From: Gemmatirosa kalamazoonensis
GTDB taxonomy: Bacteria > Gemmatimonadota > Gemmatimonadetes > Gemmatimonadales > Gemmatimonadaceae
Direction: 5' to 3'
Length of the DNA stretch: 64,000 nucleotides
NCBI RefSeq assembly: GCF_000522985.1
Contig: NZ_CP007128.1
Span: 1,038,220-1,102,219, forward strand
Of this stretch, positions 43,437 through 52,176 are shown piece by piece. The notes beneath the pieces were generated by a model, which saw only the letters and a program-made list of their open reading frames with translations, made no database searches and was not told where the DNA came from. Every line of letters starts with the position of its first letter. The first letter of the stretch is position 1. Both the position numbers and the translations under genes were made by a program.

Positions 43437-46121
43437 ATGTCCGCCTTCCACGGCCTCGCCTACCGCGCCCGCATCCTGTGGCGCGCTCTGTTCGACCGGG
43501 ACGCGTACCGCCGCGAGCTGAACGCGGAGCTGCAGCACCACCTCGATCTCGACGCGATGCACCACGGCCGCGCGGCGGCGCGCGCGCGCTTCGGCAATCC
43601 CACGCGGGTGCGCGAGCGGCTCGTCGACGGCACCGGCGTGAGCGCGGTCGACGCGCTGCGACAGGACGTGCGGTTCGCGTGGCGGACGCTGCGCGCGAGC
43701 CCGGGCTTCGCGCTCGTCGCCGTGCTCACGCTCGCCATCGGCATCGGCGCGAACACGGCGATCTTCAGCGCCGTGAACGCGCTGCTCGTGCGTCCGCTCC
43801 CCTTCCCCGCGCCGCGGGAGCTCATGCAGGTCGGGACGACGGCGCCCGCCGTGGGCGACCGGCCGGCGCGCGTCGACGGCATCTGGTCGTACCCCAAGTT
43901 CGTCGTCTTCCGCGACGCGCAGACGGTGTTCAAGGACCTCGCCGTGTGGACGGAGTGGCAGTCGACGCTGCGCGGCGAGGGAGAGGCGGAGCGGGTGAAG
44001 GGCGAGGTGGTCGGCGCGCGCTACCTCACGACGCTCGGCGTGCATCCCGCGCTCGGACGCAACTTCCTGCCCGAGGAGGACCGCGCGCCGAACGGTCCGC
44101 GCGTGGCGATCATCAGCGACGCGCTCTGGTCGCGCCGCTTCAACGCCGACCCGCACGTGCTCGGCCGCACGCTCGACGTCGACAACGAGCCGTTCACGAT
44201 CGTCGGCGTGCTGCCGCGCGGGTTCCGCGGGCTCTCCGGCACGGCGGACCTGCTGATGCCGACGATGGCAGTGGATCCGAGCATGGTGACCGAGGCGTGG
44301 AACCACAGCTTCTCGCTCGTCGCGCGCGTGAAGCCGGGCGTGTCGTACGCACAGGTGGAGCGCGTCGTCGCGGCGTTGGGCAAGCGCGTCGACGCGGCGT
44401 ACCCGGACCCGGGGAACCTCGGTGGCCACTGGGGCGCGGACGTGCGGCCGCTCGACCGCACGCGCGTCGATCCCGCGGTGCGCCGAGCGCTGCTCGTGCT
44501 GTCGGGCGCGGTGGGGCTCGTGCTGCTCATCGCGTGCGCGAACGTCGCGAACCTGCTGCTCGTGCGCGCGACGGGGCGGCGGCGGGAGATCGCCGTGCGG
44601 CTCGCGCTGGGCGCGGGGCGCGGGCGACTCGTGCGGCAGCTCGTCACGGAGAGCGTGCTGCTCGCGGCGGTGGGCGGCGTGGCGAGCCTGCTGCTCGCGT
44701 GGGTGGCGACGCGCGCGCTGTCGTCGATCGATCCGGCGAACGCGATGCGCGCCGGCCGCCTGGGCGGGCTCGGCGCGGTGTCGTTCACGTCGATCCGGCT
44801 CGACCTGCCGGCGCTCGCGTTCACGGCGGGGCTCGTGCTGCTCACCGGCGTGCTGTTCGGGCTCGTGCCCGCGCTCCAATCGACGCGGCCGTCGCTCACC
44901 GGCGCGCTGAAGGACGACGGCATGCGCGCGGGCTACGGCGCGCGTGCGCACGCCGGCCGCAGCGCGCTCGCCGTGTCGGAGATCGCGCTCGCGCTCGTGC
45001 TGCTCGCCGGCTCGGGGCTCATGCTGAAGAGCCTCGCGAAGCTGCTCGCGGTGAGCCCCGGCGTCGATCCGTCGCACCTGCTGGCGATGCGGCTCGGCAG
45101 CCGCGCCGGCATGGCGCGCGACTCGCTGCCGGCGTTCTACGACGTGGTGCTCGAGCGGCTCGCCGCGGTGCCGGGGGTGACGGGCGTCGCGCTCCAGGAC
45201 TGTCCGCCGCTCAACGGCGGCTGCAACGGCACGGCCATGGTGCGCCGCGACCGCCCGGAGCCGGCCCCCGGCGAGGGACCCGACGTGGGCGTGCACTGGA
45301 TCTCGCCGTCGTGGCCCACGGTGATGCGCACGCCGCTCGTGCGCGGCCGCCTGTTCGACCGCGGCGACCGCCGGGGCGCGCGCAAGGTGGTGCTGGTGAG
45401 CGAGACGGCGGCGCGCACGTTCTGGCCGAACGAGGATCCGTTAGGCAAGCCGGTGAGCGTCGGCCAGGGCGGCTTCTGGAAGGACACCGCGTACGTCGTG
45501 GGCGTCGTCGGCGACGTGCGCTACGAGACGCTCGACGCGCCGCCGAGGCCGGACGTGTACCTGTCGTATCTGCAGTCGCCGTCGCGCGCGATGCTCTACG
45601 TGCGCACGGCCGGCGACCCGCTCGCCGTGGCCGGCGCGGTGCGCCGCGCGGTGGCCGACGTGGCGCCCGACGCGCCGGTGTACGAGGTGCGCACGCTCGC
45701 CTCGCGGTTCGGCGACGCGCTCGCGTTCGCGCGGATGAGCGCCGTGCTGCTCGCGCTGTTCGCCGCGGTGGCGCTCGCGCTCGCGACGATCGGCGTGTAC
45801 GGCGTGATCTCGTTCGCCGCGGCGGAGCGCACGCGCGAGATGGGCATTCGCGTGGCCCTCGGCGCGACGCGGCGCGACGTGGCGGGGCTCGTGTTCCGCC
45901 AGGGGCTCGCGATCGCGCTCGCCGGCGGCGCGATCGGTGTGCTCGGCGCGCTCGCGGCGACGCGCGTGCTGCGGTCGCTGCTCTACGACGTCGCGCCGTC
46001 CGACCCGGCGACGTTCGTCGGCGTCGGCGCGCTGCTGCTGGCGACCATCGCCCTCGCGAGCTGGACGCCGGCACGGCGCGCGGCGCGGGTGCCGCCAGCG
46101 CAGGTGTTGCGGGACGGCTGA
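43437..46121 (+). CDS. ADOP-type ABC permease (MacB/FtsX-like, no own ATPase)
   Basis: The protein has 894 residues. A cytoplasmic N-terminal part ends in DALRQDVRFAWRTLRASPGF, the ADOP signature, and the first TM is VAVLTLAIGIGANTAIFSAV. Two periplasmic MacB-like domains alternate with FtsX TM bundles, and the last TM region has MGIRVALGATRRDV. The length is normal for the duplicated permease. Its ATPase partner is elsewhere or absent; the function of orphan ADOP permeases is unknown. The start at 43437 has AAGGGAG upstream. Confidence 0.92.
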   Translation: MSAFHGLAYRARILWRALFDRDAYRRELNAELQHHLDLDAMHHGRAAARARFGNPTRVRERLVDGTGVSAVDALRQDVRFAWRTLRASPGFALVAVLTLAIGIGANTAIFSAVNALLVRPLPFPAPRELMQVGTTAPAVGDRPARVDGIWSYPKFVVFRDAQTVFKDLAVWTEWQSTLRGEGEAERVKGEVVGARYLTTLGVHPALGRNFLPEEDRAPNGPRVAIISDALWSRRFNADPHVLGRTLDVDNEPFTIVGVLPRGFRGLSGTADLLMPTMAVDPSMVTEAWNHSFSLVARVKPGVSYAQVERVVAALGKRVDAAYPDPGNLGGHWGADVRPLDRTRVDPAVRRALLVLSGAVGLVLLIACANVANLLLVRATGRRREIAVRLALGAGRGRLVRQLVTESVLLAAVGGVASLLLAWVATRALSSIDPANAMRAGRLGGLGAVSFTSIRLDLPALAFTAGLVLLTGVLFGLVPALQSTRPSLTGALKDDGMRAGYGARAHAGRSALAVSEIALALVLLAGSGLMLKSLAKLLAVSPGVDPSHLLAMRLGSRAGMARDSLPAFYDVVLERLAAVPGVTGVALQDCPPLNGGCNGTAMVRRDRPEPAPGEGPDVGVHWISPSWPTVMRTPLVRGRLFDRGDRRGARKVVLVSETAARTFWPNEDPLGKPVSVGQGGFWKDTAYVVGVVGDVRYETLDAPPRPDVYLSYLQSPSRAMLYVRTAGDPLAVAGAVRRAVADVAPDAPVYEVRTLASRFGDALAFARMSAVLLALFAAVALALATIGVYGVISFAAAERTREMGIRVALGATRRDVAGLVFRQGLAIALAGGAIGVLGALAATRVLRSLLYDVAPSDPATFVGVGALLLATIALASWTPARRAARVPPAQVLRDG

Positions 46122-46122
46122 T

Positions 46123-46262
46123 GGGGCGGCGCTGCTGAGGCGGCGCTGGAGCGGCGCTGGACACGCGCGGTATCAGGGGCGCAGGTTCAGCGCCGCCGCC
46201 GTTTCAGCGCCGCCCTTCCAGAGCCGCCTCACCAGCGCCGCTCGTCCAGCGCCGCCTCATCA
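46123..46262. repeat. hairpin element of GGCGGCGCTG units
   Basis: GCGGCGCTG-type units on the left (46123-46159) face CAGCGCCGC-type units on the right (46187-46262), with several copies on each side, some degenerate. It occupies almost the whole gap between the ADOP gene and phoD. Confidence 0.65.
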
Positions 46263-46270
46263 GCCCCAGC

Positions 46271-47806
46271 ATGGAACGCCGCGACTTCCTCCTCGACCTC
46301 GCCCGCTGGGCCGCGCTCGCGGCGGCCGTGCCTAACGACTGGCGCGTGACGCGCCGCCCGACGCTCGCCGACGACCCGTTCATGCTCGGCGTCGCGTCGG
46401 GCGATCCGACGGCGGGGGGCGGCGTGCTGTGGACGAAGCTCGCGCCGCGGCCGCTCGATCCCGACGGCGGCATGGACGGGCAGCGCGTCGCCGTCGGCTG
46501 GGAGGTGGCGGAGGACGACGGGTTCCGCGCGATCGTGAAGCAGGGACGCGCGACGGCGGCCCCGGAGCTGGGCTACGCGGTGCACGTCGACGTCGACGGG
46601 CTCGCGCCGGGCCGCTGGTACGCGTACCGCTTCACCGCCGGCGGCGCGACGAGTCCCATCGGCCGGCTGCGCACGGCGCCCGCGTCGGGCACGGTCGCCC
46701 CGCTCCGCTTCGCATTCGCGTCGTGCCAGCACTACGAGCAGGGGCTGTTCACCGCGTACGGCCACATGGCGCGCGAGGAGCTCGACCTCGTCGCGCACCT
46801 CGGCGACTACATCTACGAGTACGGCGCCGCCGACGGACGCGTACGTCGCCACGAGGGGCCCGAGGTGCGCACGATCGACGGCTACCGGCGCCGCTACGCG
46901 CAGTACAAGAGCGACCCGCTGCTGCAGGCCGCGCACGCGCGGTGCCCGTGGATCGTGACGTGGGACGACCACGAGGTCGACAACAACTACGCGGGCAGCG
47001 TCGGCGAGAACGAGATGGAGTCGGAGGAGCAGATGCACGTGCGCCGCGCCGCCGCGTACCAGGCGTGGTGGGAGCATCAGCCCGTGCGCGTGCCGCGCGC
47101 GCGGTCGTGGGCCGACCTCACGATCACGCGCACGCTCGACTGGGGCGCCCTCGCGCGCGTGTGGGTGCTCGACGGTCGCCAGTACCGCAGCGATCAGCCG
47201 TGCGGCGACGGCACGAAGGTCGTGCCGTGCGGCGAGTGGGCCGACCCGTCGCGCACGATGCTCGGCGCGCGCCAGGAACGGTGGCTGTACGACGGACTCG
47301 CCGCCTCGCGCGCGCGATGGCAGGTGCTCGCGAACCAGGTGATGGTCGCGCCGTTCGACAGCGATCCCGGTGCGCCGGTGCGGCTGCCGCTCGACCAGTG
47401 GAGCGGCTATCCCGCGGCGCGCGATCGCCTGTTGGGCGCGATCGCCGAGCGGGCGCCGAACCGAACGGTGGTGATCACGGGCGACATCCACTCGCACTGG
47501 GTGAACGAGCTGCGCTCGAGCTTCGCGCGCCCCGACCGTCCGGTGGTGGCCGCCGAGTTCGTGGGGACGAGCATCACGTCCGGCGGCGACGGCGGCGAGG
47601 TGACGAACCTGCCGCAGATCCAGCACGAGAACCCGCACATCAAGTGGCACGCGAACCGGCGCGGCTACGTGGCGTGCACGGTGGACCCCGACGCGTGGAC
47701 CGCGGAGTACCGCACGGTCCCCTACGTGAGCCGCCCCGACGCGCCGCTCGAGACGCCGGCGCGGTGGCGGCTCACGCGCGGGCGGGCGGGGATCGACGCT
47801 GTTTGA
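46271..47806 (+). CDS. phoD: PhoD-family alkaline phosphatase
   Basis: The protein has 511 residues. MERRDFLLDLARWAALAAA resembles a weak Tat signal (RRDF). Family motifs follow in order: SCQHYEQG (near 155), HLGDYIYEYG (near 176), TWDDHEVDNNYA (near 237) and VITGDIHSHW (near 401), giving the Ca/Fe site of PhoD. It is expected to hydrolyse phosphomonoesters or diesters in the periplasm. It is a single gene, with a repeat element before and another after. Confidence 0.9.
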   Translation: MERRDFLLDLARWAALAAAVPNDWRVTRRPTLADDPFMLGVASGDPTAGGGVLWTKLAPRPLDPDGGMDGQRVAVGWEVAEDDGFRAIVKQGRATAAPELGYAVHVDVDGLAPGRWYAYRFTAGGATSPIGRLRTAPASGTVAPLRFAFASCQHYEQGLFTAYGHMAREELDLVAHLGDYIYEYGAADGRVRRHEGPEVRTIDGYRRRYAQYKSDPLLQAAHARCPWIVTWDDHEVDNNYAGSVGENEMESEEQMHVRRAAAYQAWWEHQPVRVPRARSWADLTITRTLDWGALARVWVLDGRQYRSDQPCGDGTKVVPCGEWADPSRTMLGARQERWLYDGLAASRARWQVLANQVMVAPFDSDPGAPVRLPLDQWSGYPAARDRLLGAIAERAPNRTVVITGDIHSHWVNELRSSFARPDRPVVAAEFVGTSITSGGDGGEVTNLPQIQHENPHIKWHANRRGYVACTVDPDAWTAEYRTVPYVSRPDAPLETPARWRLTRGRAGIDAV

Positions 47807-47828
47807 GGACGGTGCCGAGGGTAGTTGA

Positions 47829-47927
47829 GGACGCATCCTTTGCATTGCGTTACCATCAGCTCCATCGAACGCTCTTTGGAAACGCGCTCGATGGCACCGG
47901 TGGTAACGCAATGCAAAGGATGCGTCC
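47829..47927. repeat. long-armed inverted repeat between convergent genes
   Basis: GACGCATCCTTTGCATTGCG (from 47829) continues as TTACCA, and this 27-base stretch is perfectly inverted at the right end (TGGTAACGCAATGCAAAGGA...). The next 16 bases of each arm pair imperfectly, around an 11-base loop. It is much richer in A and T than its surroundings and unlike the short-unit elements. It could terminate both convergent genes, or be a small non-autonomous mobile element. Confidence 0.75.
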
Positions 47928-47929
47928 CC

Positions 47930-49573
47930 TCACCGCCGCTCGAACCGCATCGCCTGCACGCCGCGCGTCGTGACCGTGAGCGCCGTCACCCGCCCCGATG
48001 CGTCACGCAGGAAGCGCACGCGCCCCGGGCCCGCGAAGCCGTCGCGGAACAGCGGCGTGAGCGGGATCGGGTCGCCGCGCGGCGGGACCACGGTGAGCCG
48101 GCCGTCGCGCACCGCCACGGTCCACGCGACGTTGGCCTCGTCGCTCGCGTAGCGGCCGGCATAGGCGCGCAACGCCGCCGCATCCAGCGTCGCGGCGGGC
48201 GGCATGCGCGTCAGGCGAGCCGGCGGCACGTCGGGCGCGAGCATGGTGAGCTCCGACGCGGAGACGCGGTACTCGATCCCGCTCACCGTGTCGGCGAAGC
48301 GGCCGGCGCCTAACGGCAGGAGCGCGCGCACGGCGCGTCCCGTCGCCGGCTGGGCGATCGCGAGCGTTCCCGGCACCGCGGCGAGACGCGTGAGGGCGAG
48401 CGCGCCGTCGGTGAACGTGCCGGCGTACGCGGCGAGCGCGTCGGCGCCCTCCGCCGACACGGCGCGCGCGACGAACGCGGCGCCGGGCCTCGCCGCGGGG
48501 GGGACGCCGTCGGCGTCGAGCCACAGGTCGGCGACGCGCAGCGCGAGCGCGCTCGGGTTGTCGGCGCCACCGGTATTGCAGATGACCGCGACGTCCACGC
48601 GCGGCAGGCGCAGGATCGATGCGCGGTAGCCGGCCCACGACCCGCCGTGCTCGACGCGCGTCACGCCGCGGTACTGGTCGACGAACAGCCCGAAGCCGTA
48701 GTGCGTCGGCGTGCCGTCGCCCAGCCGCCCCGACGTCTCCATGAGCCGCACGAGCGAGTCGCCGAGCACGCGCGGGTGGTCGAGCTCCGCGGCCCACTTC
48801 AGCAGATCGAGCACCGTCGTCTGCACGCCGCCGTCGCCGATCTGCTCCCAGTCGGACATCGCGATGGTCCACCGGCCGGAGTCGGCGCGGGCGTAGCCGG
48901 TGGCCTTGCGCGGGATCACCTCGCGCGCGTCGGTGAGGTAGTGCGTGTCGGCCATGCCTAACGGCGCGAACAGCCCCGTCGCGGCGACCGCGTCGAGCCC
49001 GCGTCCACCGGCGCGCCGCACGACCTCGCTCAGCAGGAAGTAGCCGGTGTTGCTGTACCGGAACGCGCTGTCGGGCGGGAAGTTCAGCGCGCGCACCCGC
49101 CGCAGCGCGTCCAGCGCGTCGCGGTCGGTCGTGTGGTCGCGGTCGTCCCATCCGGCGAACGACATGAGGTCGAGATAGTCGCGCCAGCCCGACGTGTGGT
49201 GCAGCAGCTGGCGCAGCGTGGTGTGGCCGAGGTCGGGCAGCTCGGGGATCCATCGCCGCACGTCGTCGTCGAGCGACAGCGTGCCGTCGCGCGCGAGCAG
49301 GAGCAGGCTCGCGGCGGTGAACTGCTTCGACACGGAGCCGATGTCGAACACGGTACGCGGTCCGATCGCGACGCCGTGCTCGATGGACGCGAGCCCGTAG
49401 CCCTTCGCGTACGCCACGCGCCCGTCGCGTCCCACGGCGAGCGCGCAGCCCGGCGCCGGCGCGGAGCCGCGGCGCGCGAGGATGGCGTCGACCTTCGTCG
49501 TGTCGACCCCCTGTGCGGCGGAGATGACCGGGCTGCCTAACAGCAGCAGCGCGGCGAGGCGATGGAGACGCAT
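47930..49573 (-). CDS. exported serine hydrolase (class C beta-lactamase fold)
   Basis: The protein has 547 residues from MRLHRLAALLLLGSP; the signal peptide ends at SAAQ. The active-site motifs are SVSK (near 83), YSN (in FRYSNTGY, near 175) and HGG (in EHGGSW, near 308), all intact. A C-terminal domain of about 200 residues follows. It probably acts on D-peptides or esters in the periplasm. It is a paralogue in outline of the protein at 28047-29777 but with the canonical YSN instead of YNYS. Confidence 0.87.
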   Translation of the reverse strand: MRLHRLAALLLLGSPVISAAQGVDTTKVDAILARRGSAPAPGCALAVGRDGRVAYAKGYGLASIEHGVAIGPRTVFDIGSVSKQFTAASLLLLARDGTLSLDDDVRRWIPELPDLGHTTLRQLLHHTSGWRDYLDLMSFAGWDDRDHTTDRDALDALRRVRALNFPPDSAFRYSNTGYFLLSEVVRRAGGRGLDAVAATGLFAPLGMADTHYLTDAREVIPRKATGYARADSGRWTIAMSDWEQIGDGGVQTTVLDLLKWAAELDHPRVLGDSLVRLMETSGRLGDGTPTHYGFGLFVDQYRGVTRVEHGGSWAGYRASILRLPRVDVAVICNTGGADNPSALALRVADLWLDADGVPPAARPGAAFVARAVSAEGADALAAYAGTFTDGALALTRLAAVPGTLAIAQPATGRAVRALLPLGAGRFADTVSGIEYRVSASELTMLAPDVPPARLTRMPPAATLDAAALRAYAGRYASDEANVAWTVAVRDGRLTVVPPRGDPIPLTPLFRDGFAGPGRVRFLRDASGRVTALTVTTRGVQAMRFERR

Positions 49574-49675
49574 CGAGGTGGGCTCGGTTGGGGGAAGGAG
49601 AGCCGCAATAGTGCCTTCCGGCGCCTCGGTCCGGAATGACACCTTCCAGACGGACTCCTGCCCATCGTCACCGCC

Positions 49676-49804
49676 ATGCGCCTCCATCGCCTCCTGCTCG
49701 CGCCGCTCTTCGTGCTGCCGGGTTTCCTCGGCGGCCAGCCCACGGACGCCTCGCGCTTCGCCGGACTCCACGTACGAGTTTGTATAGGACTGAAGAAGGA
49801 CTGA
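49676..49804 (+). CDS. short truncated-looking exported ORF
   Basis: A 42-residue ORF starts MRLHRLLLAPLFVLPGF and looks like a signal peptide. It shares MRLHRL with the oppositely oriented hydrolase at 47930-49573. After about 30 residues it runs into the hairpin element at 49763 and stops there. It may be the stump of a secreted protein cut by that element, or chance. Confidence 0.3.
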   Translation: MRLHRLLLAPLFVLPGFLGGQPTDASRFAGLHVRVCIGLKKD

Positions 49805-49882
49805 AGGAGGACTGAAGAAGGAGCCTTTCAAGTGTCCTTCTTCAGTCCTCCTTCAGTCCTCCGGAAACACGTACGTGGAGCC
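49763..49882. repeat. nested hairpin element of GGACTGAAG units
   Basis: The inner hairpin has AGGACTGAAGAAGGACTGAA from 49786 facing TTCTTCAGTCCTCCTTCAGT, ending near 49861. The outer arms GGACTCCACGTACGAG (from 49763) and CACGTACGTGGAGCC (to 49882) surround it. It covers the 3' end of the NadR-like kinase gene, encoding that protein's last residues. Confidence 0.8.
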
Positions 49883-50399
49883 CAGGATGGCGCGCCTCCA
49901 CCGCGGCCCGCGCCGCACGCTCGCGCGCCGCCCAGTCGCCGCTGATCTCGACCACCTCCGCGCCTAACGCGTCGAGCGCCGCGCGGAACTCCGTGAACAG
50001 CGCGTCGCGCGCCTCGGGCGTGTCGCGCACGGCATCGGGCTCGAACGGGGTGTCGGGGACACAGAGCAGGTAGAGGTCCGCCCGCCGCGCGCGCGCAGCG
50101 GCCACGATCCATGCCGGACAGTCGCCATAGTAGTGCCGCGCGTACACGACGGTGCTCACGAGATCCGTGTCGTGCACGACGAGCGGCCGGCGGCGCGACT
50201 CGGCCTCGGCGCGAGCACGATCCTCGTTCGCGATCTGCCCGCGCGCGATCGGCTCGACGTCGTCCGGGCCCAGCGCCGGATGCGATTCCGCGTACTCGCG
50301 CGCGTACTCGTCGGACAGCGGCGCGTCGAGCGCGCGCGCGAGGATCCCGGCGAGCTCCGTCTTGCCGGTGGACTCGGGGCCCGTCAGCACCACTCTCAC
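49842..50399 (-). CDS. NadR-like P-loop nucleoside kinase
   Basis: The protein has 185 residues. VRVVLTGPESTGKTELAGIL is a Walker A loop of the NadR C-terminal (ribosylnicotinamide kinase) type, LVVHDTDLVSTVVYARHY is the partner motif, and DLYLLCVPDTPFEPDAVRD matches the family. The N-terminal adenylyltransferase and helix-turn-helix of full NadR are absent. Phosphorylation of nicotinamide riboside or a similar nucleoside is likely. GTGA couples it to the upstream acetyltransferase. Its last residues are encoded by the hairpin at 49763. Confidence 0.78.
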   Translation of the reverse strand: MRVVLTGPESTGKTELAGILARALDAPLSDEYAREYAESHPALGPDDVEPIARGQIANEDRARAEAESRRRPLVVHDTDLVSTVVYARHYYGDCPAWIVAAARARRADLYLLCVPDTPFEPDAVRDTPEARDALFTEFRAALDALGAEVVEISGDWAARERAARAAVEARHPGLHVRVSGGLKED

Positions 50400-51241
50400 G
50401 GCGGCGGCGGTGGCGTGGCGGCGATGCGCTCGAGCGTCGGCTCGAGGTCCGGCGAGTCGGGGAGCGCGATGCCGAACGTGCGCTCGAGCGTGTCGCGGAT
50501 CTCCGCCGCCGTCGTCAGCGTGCGCGACTCCGACGGCGCGCCCAGGCGGTGCGTGGTGAGCACGTTGTTGCGCAGCACGCGGCGGCCGCCGGGCTCCGGA
50601 CGTCCGGCCAGGAGGTTGGAGAGGAACGACGACCGCGGGTTCGTGCACAGGTACCAGCTCGACATCTCGTAGTCGAGCTGGTGCTGCGGCTGCAGGTCGA
50701 AGCGGTAGAGCGGCCGCCACTCGCCGGCCACGCGCGCCTGCAGCGCGAGCTCGCGTCCGTCCTCGATCGGCACGAGCCGGAACGTCTCGTGCGGCGTCGG
50801 CTGCTCGACGTCGGGCACGAGCCGGAGCGGCGCGGTGAGCGTCAGCCCGCCGAAGCCGACGTCGGCGATGTGGTCGCCTTCGCGCAGGTGCACGAGGAGC
50901 AGCATGTGGCTGCGCGACGTGACGCCGCCGACCGACACGCTCGCGTTCCACAGCACGCGCCCGACGAGCGGCGTGACCCGGAACCCGAGCGCGCGGAGCG
51001 CGTGCAGCAGCAGGTGGTTGTGCTCGAAGCACCACCCGCCGCGCCCGCCGCGCACGAGCTTCGCCTGCAGCGCGTCGGCGTCGAGCGGCACCGGCCGGCG
51101 CAGCAGCGGGTCGAGCGTCTCGAACGGGATCGTCTGCGCGTGCGCGAGATGCACGGCGCGCAGCGTGTCGAGCGTCGGCGCGCGGTCGCCGGCGTGGCCG
51201 ATGCGCGCGAGGTAGGCATCGAGATCGAAGGGTGTGTCCAT
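50396..51241 (-). CDS. nat: arylamine N-acetyltransferase
   Basis: The protein has 281 residues. The Cys-His-Asp triad is visible as RGGWCFEHNHLL (Cys near 71), RSHMLLLVHL (His near 112) and IADVGFGG (Asp near 126). TIPFETLDPLL and the overall length agree with the family. It moves acetyl groups from acetyl-CoA to arylamines in the cytoplasm. It starts five bases before the stop of the PEP-mutase-like gene on the same strand. Confidence 0.93.
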   Translation of the reverse strand: MDTPFDLDAYLARIGHAGDRAPTLDTLRAVHLAHAQTIPFETLDPLLRRPVPLDADALQAKLVRGGRGGWCFEHNHLLLHALRALGFRVTPLVGRVLWNASVSVGGVTSRSHMLLLVHLREGDHIADVGFGGLTLTAPLRLVPDVEQPTPHETFRLVPIEDGRELALQARVAGEWRPLYRFDLQPQHQLDYEMSSWYLCTNPRSSFLSNLLAGRPEPGGRRVLRNNVLTTHRLGAPSESRTLTTAAEIRDTLERTFGIALPDSPDLEPTLERIAATPPPPP

Positions 51242-51246
51242 GGTGC

Positions 51247-52077
51247 CTAACGCTGCGCGAACAGCGCGTTCATGTTCGCGATCGGCACGCCGGCGGCGAG
51301 CGCGTCGTAGGTGCCGGCACCCAGCACCTCCGTCGCCACGCGCCACGCCGCGCCGAGCGCCGCGCGCGCCACGCCGCCGCCGAGGCTCGCGCGGGCGACG
51401 CCGAGCGCGCGGAGCTCCGGGATCGACGGCATGCCCGGCCGCGCGATGACGTTGAGCGGCGCGTCGATCGCCGCGGCGAGACGACCGATGGTGTCCGCGT
51501 CGCCGACGCCGGGCACGAAGATCCCGTCGGCGCCGGCGCCGACGTACGCGCGCGCGCGGCGCACCGTCTCGTCGAACCGTGTGGCCGGGTCGCCGACGGC
51601 GAACAGGAACAGATCCACGCGCGCGTTGAGGAACAGCGGCACGCCCGCGACGTCGGCGGCGTCGCGCGCCGCGGCGACGCGCGCGGTCTGCGCGGCGAGG
51701 CCGGTGACGGCGCCCGGGCCCTCACCGTCCTCGAGGTTTATGCCGACCGCGCCGGCGTCGAGCACCGCGCGCACCGTCTCGGCCACGGCGCGTGGCGAGC
51801 CGTCGCCGTAGCCGCGCTCGACGTCGGCGGTGACCGGCACGGACACGGCGCGCGCGACGCGGCGCACGACGGCGAGCATCTCGTCGCGCGACAGCGCCTC
51901 GCCATCGGAGCGGCCGAGCGACCACGACGCGCCGGAGCTGGTGGTCGCGATCGCGCGCGCGCCCGCCTCGGCGATGACGCGCGCGCTGGCGGCATCCCAC
52001 GCGTTAGGCAGCACGAGCACGTCGCCGCCGCGTGCGTGCAGCTTGCGGAACTGCTCGGCCGGTCCGGAGAGACTCAT
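51247..52077 (-). CDS. isocitrate lyase/PEP mutase family protein
   Basis: The protein has 276 residues. LVLPNAWDAASARVIAEAGA, PVTADVERGYG (metal-binding Asp) and GAVGINLEDGEG are the TIM-barrel motifs of the PEP mutase/isocitrate lyase superfamily. The gate-loop KKCS of true isocitrate lyase is absent, so it is of the small, broadly annotated oxaloacetase/PEP-mutase-like subgroup. It is first in an operon with nat and the NadR-like kinase. Its stop lies in GTTAGGC, four bases before the nat ATG. Confidence 0.87.
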   Translation of the reverse strand: MSLSGPAEQFRKLHARGGDVLVLPNAWDAASARVIAEAGARAIATTSSGASWSLGRSDGEALSRDEMLAVVRRVARAVSVPVTADVERGYGDGSPRAVAETVRAVLDAGAVGINLEDGEGPGAVTGLAAQTARVAAARDAADVAGVPLFLNARVDLFLFAVGDPATRFDETVRRARAYVGAGADGIFVPGVGDADTIGRLAAAIDAPLNVIARPGMPSIPELRALGVARASLGGGVARAALGAAWRVATEVLGAGTYDALAAGVPIANMNALFAQR

Positions 52078-52100
52078 AGGGAAGCTCGCGCGAAGAGGAG

Positions 52101-52175
52101 TCTGCGTAATCTGCGTGATCTGCGGCCGACCGCTGTTAAGAACCGGTCGTCCGCGGATGACGCAGCTTCCGCAGA
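52101..52175. repeat. hairpin element of TCTGCGTRA units
   Basis: Three tandem TCTGCG units (52101 onward) end in CGACCG and are matched on the other side by CGGTCGTCCGCGG and CTTCCGCAGA. The arms pair imperfectly. The repeat resembles the ATCCGCGTG tandem of 23773-23860. It lies between the PEP-mutase-like gene and the LysR gene. Confidence 0.7.
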
Positions 52176-52176
52176 T

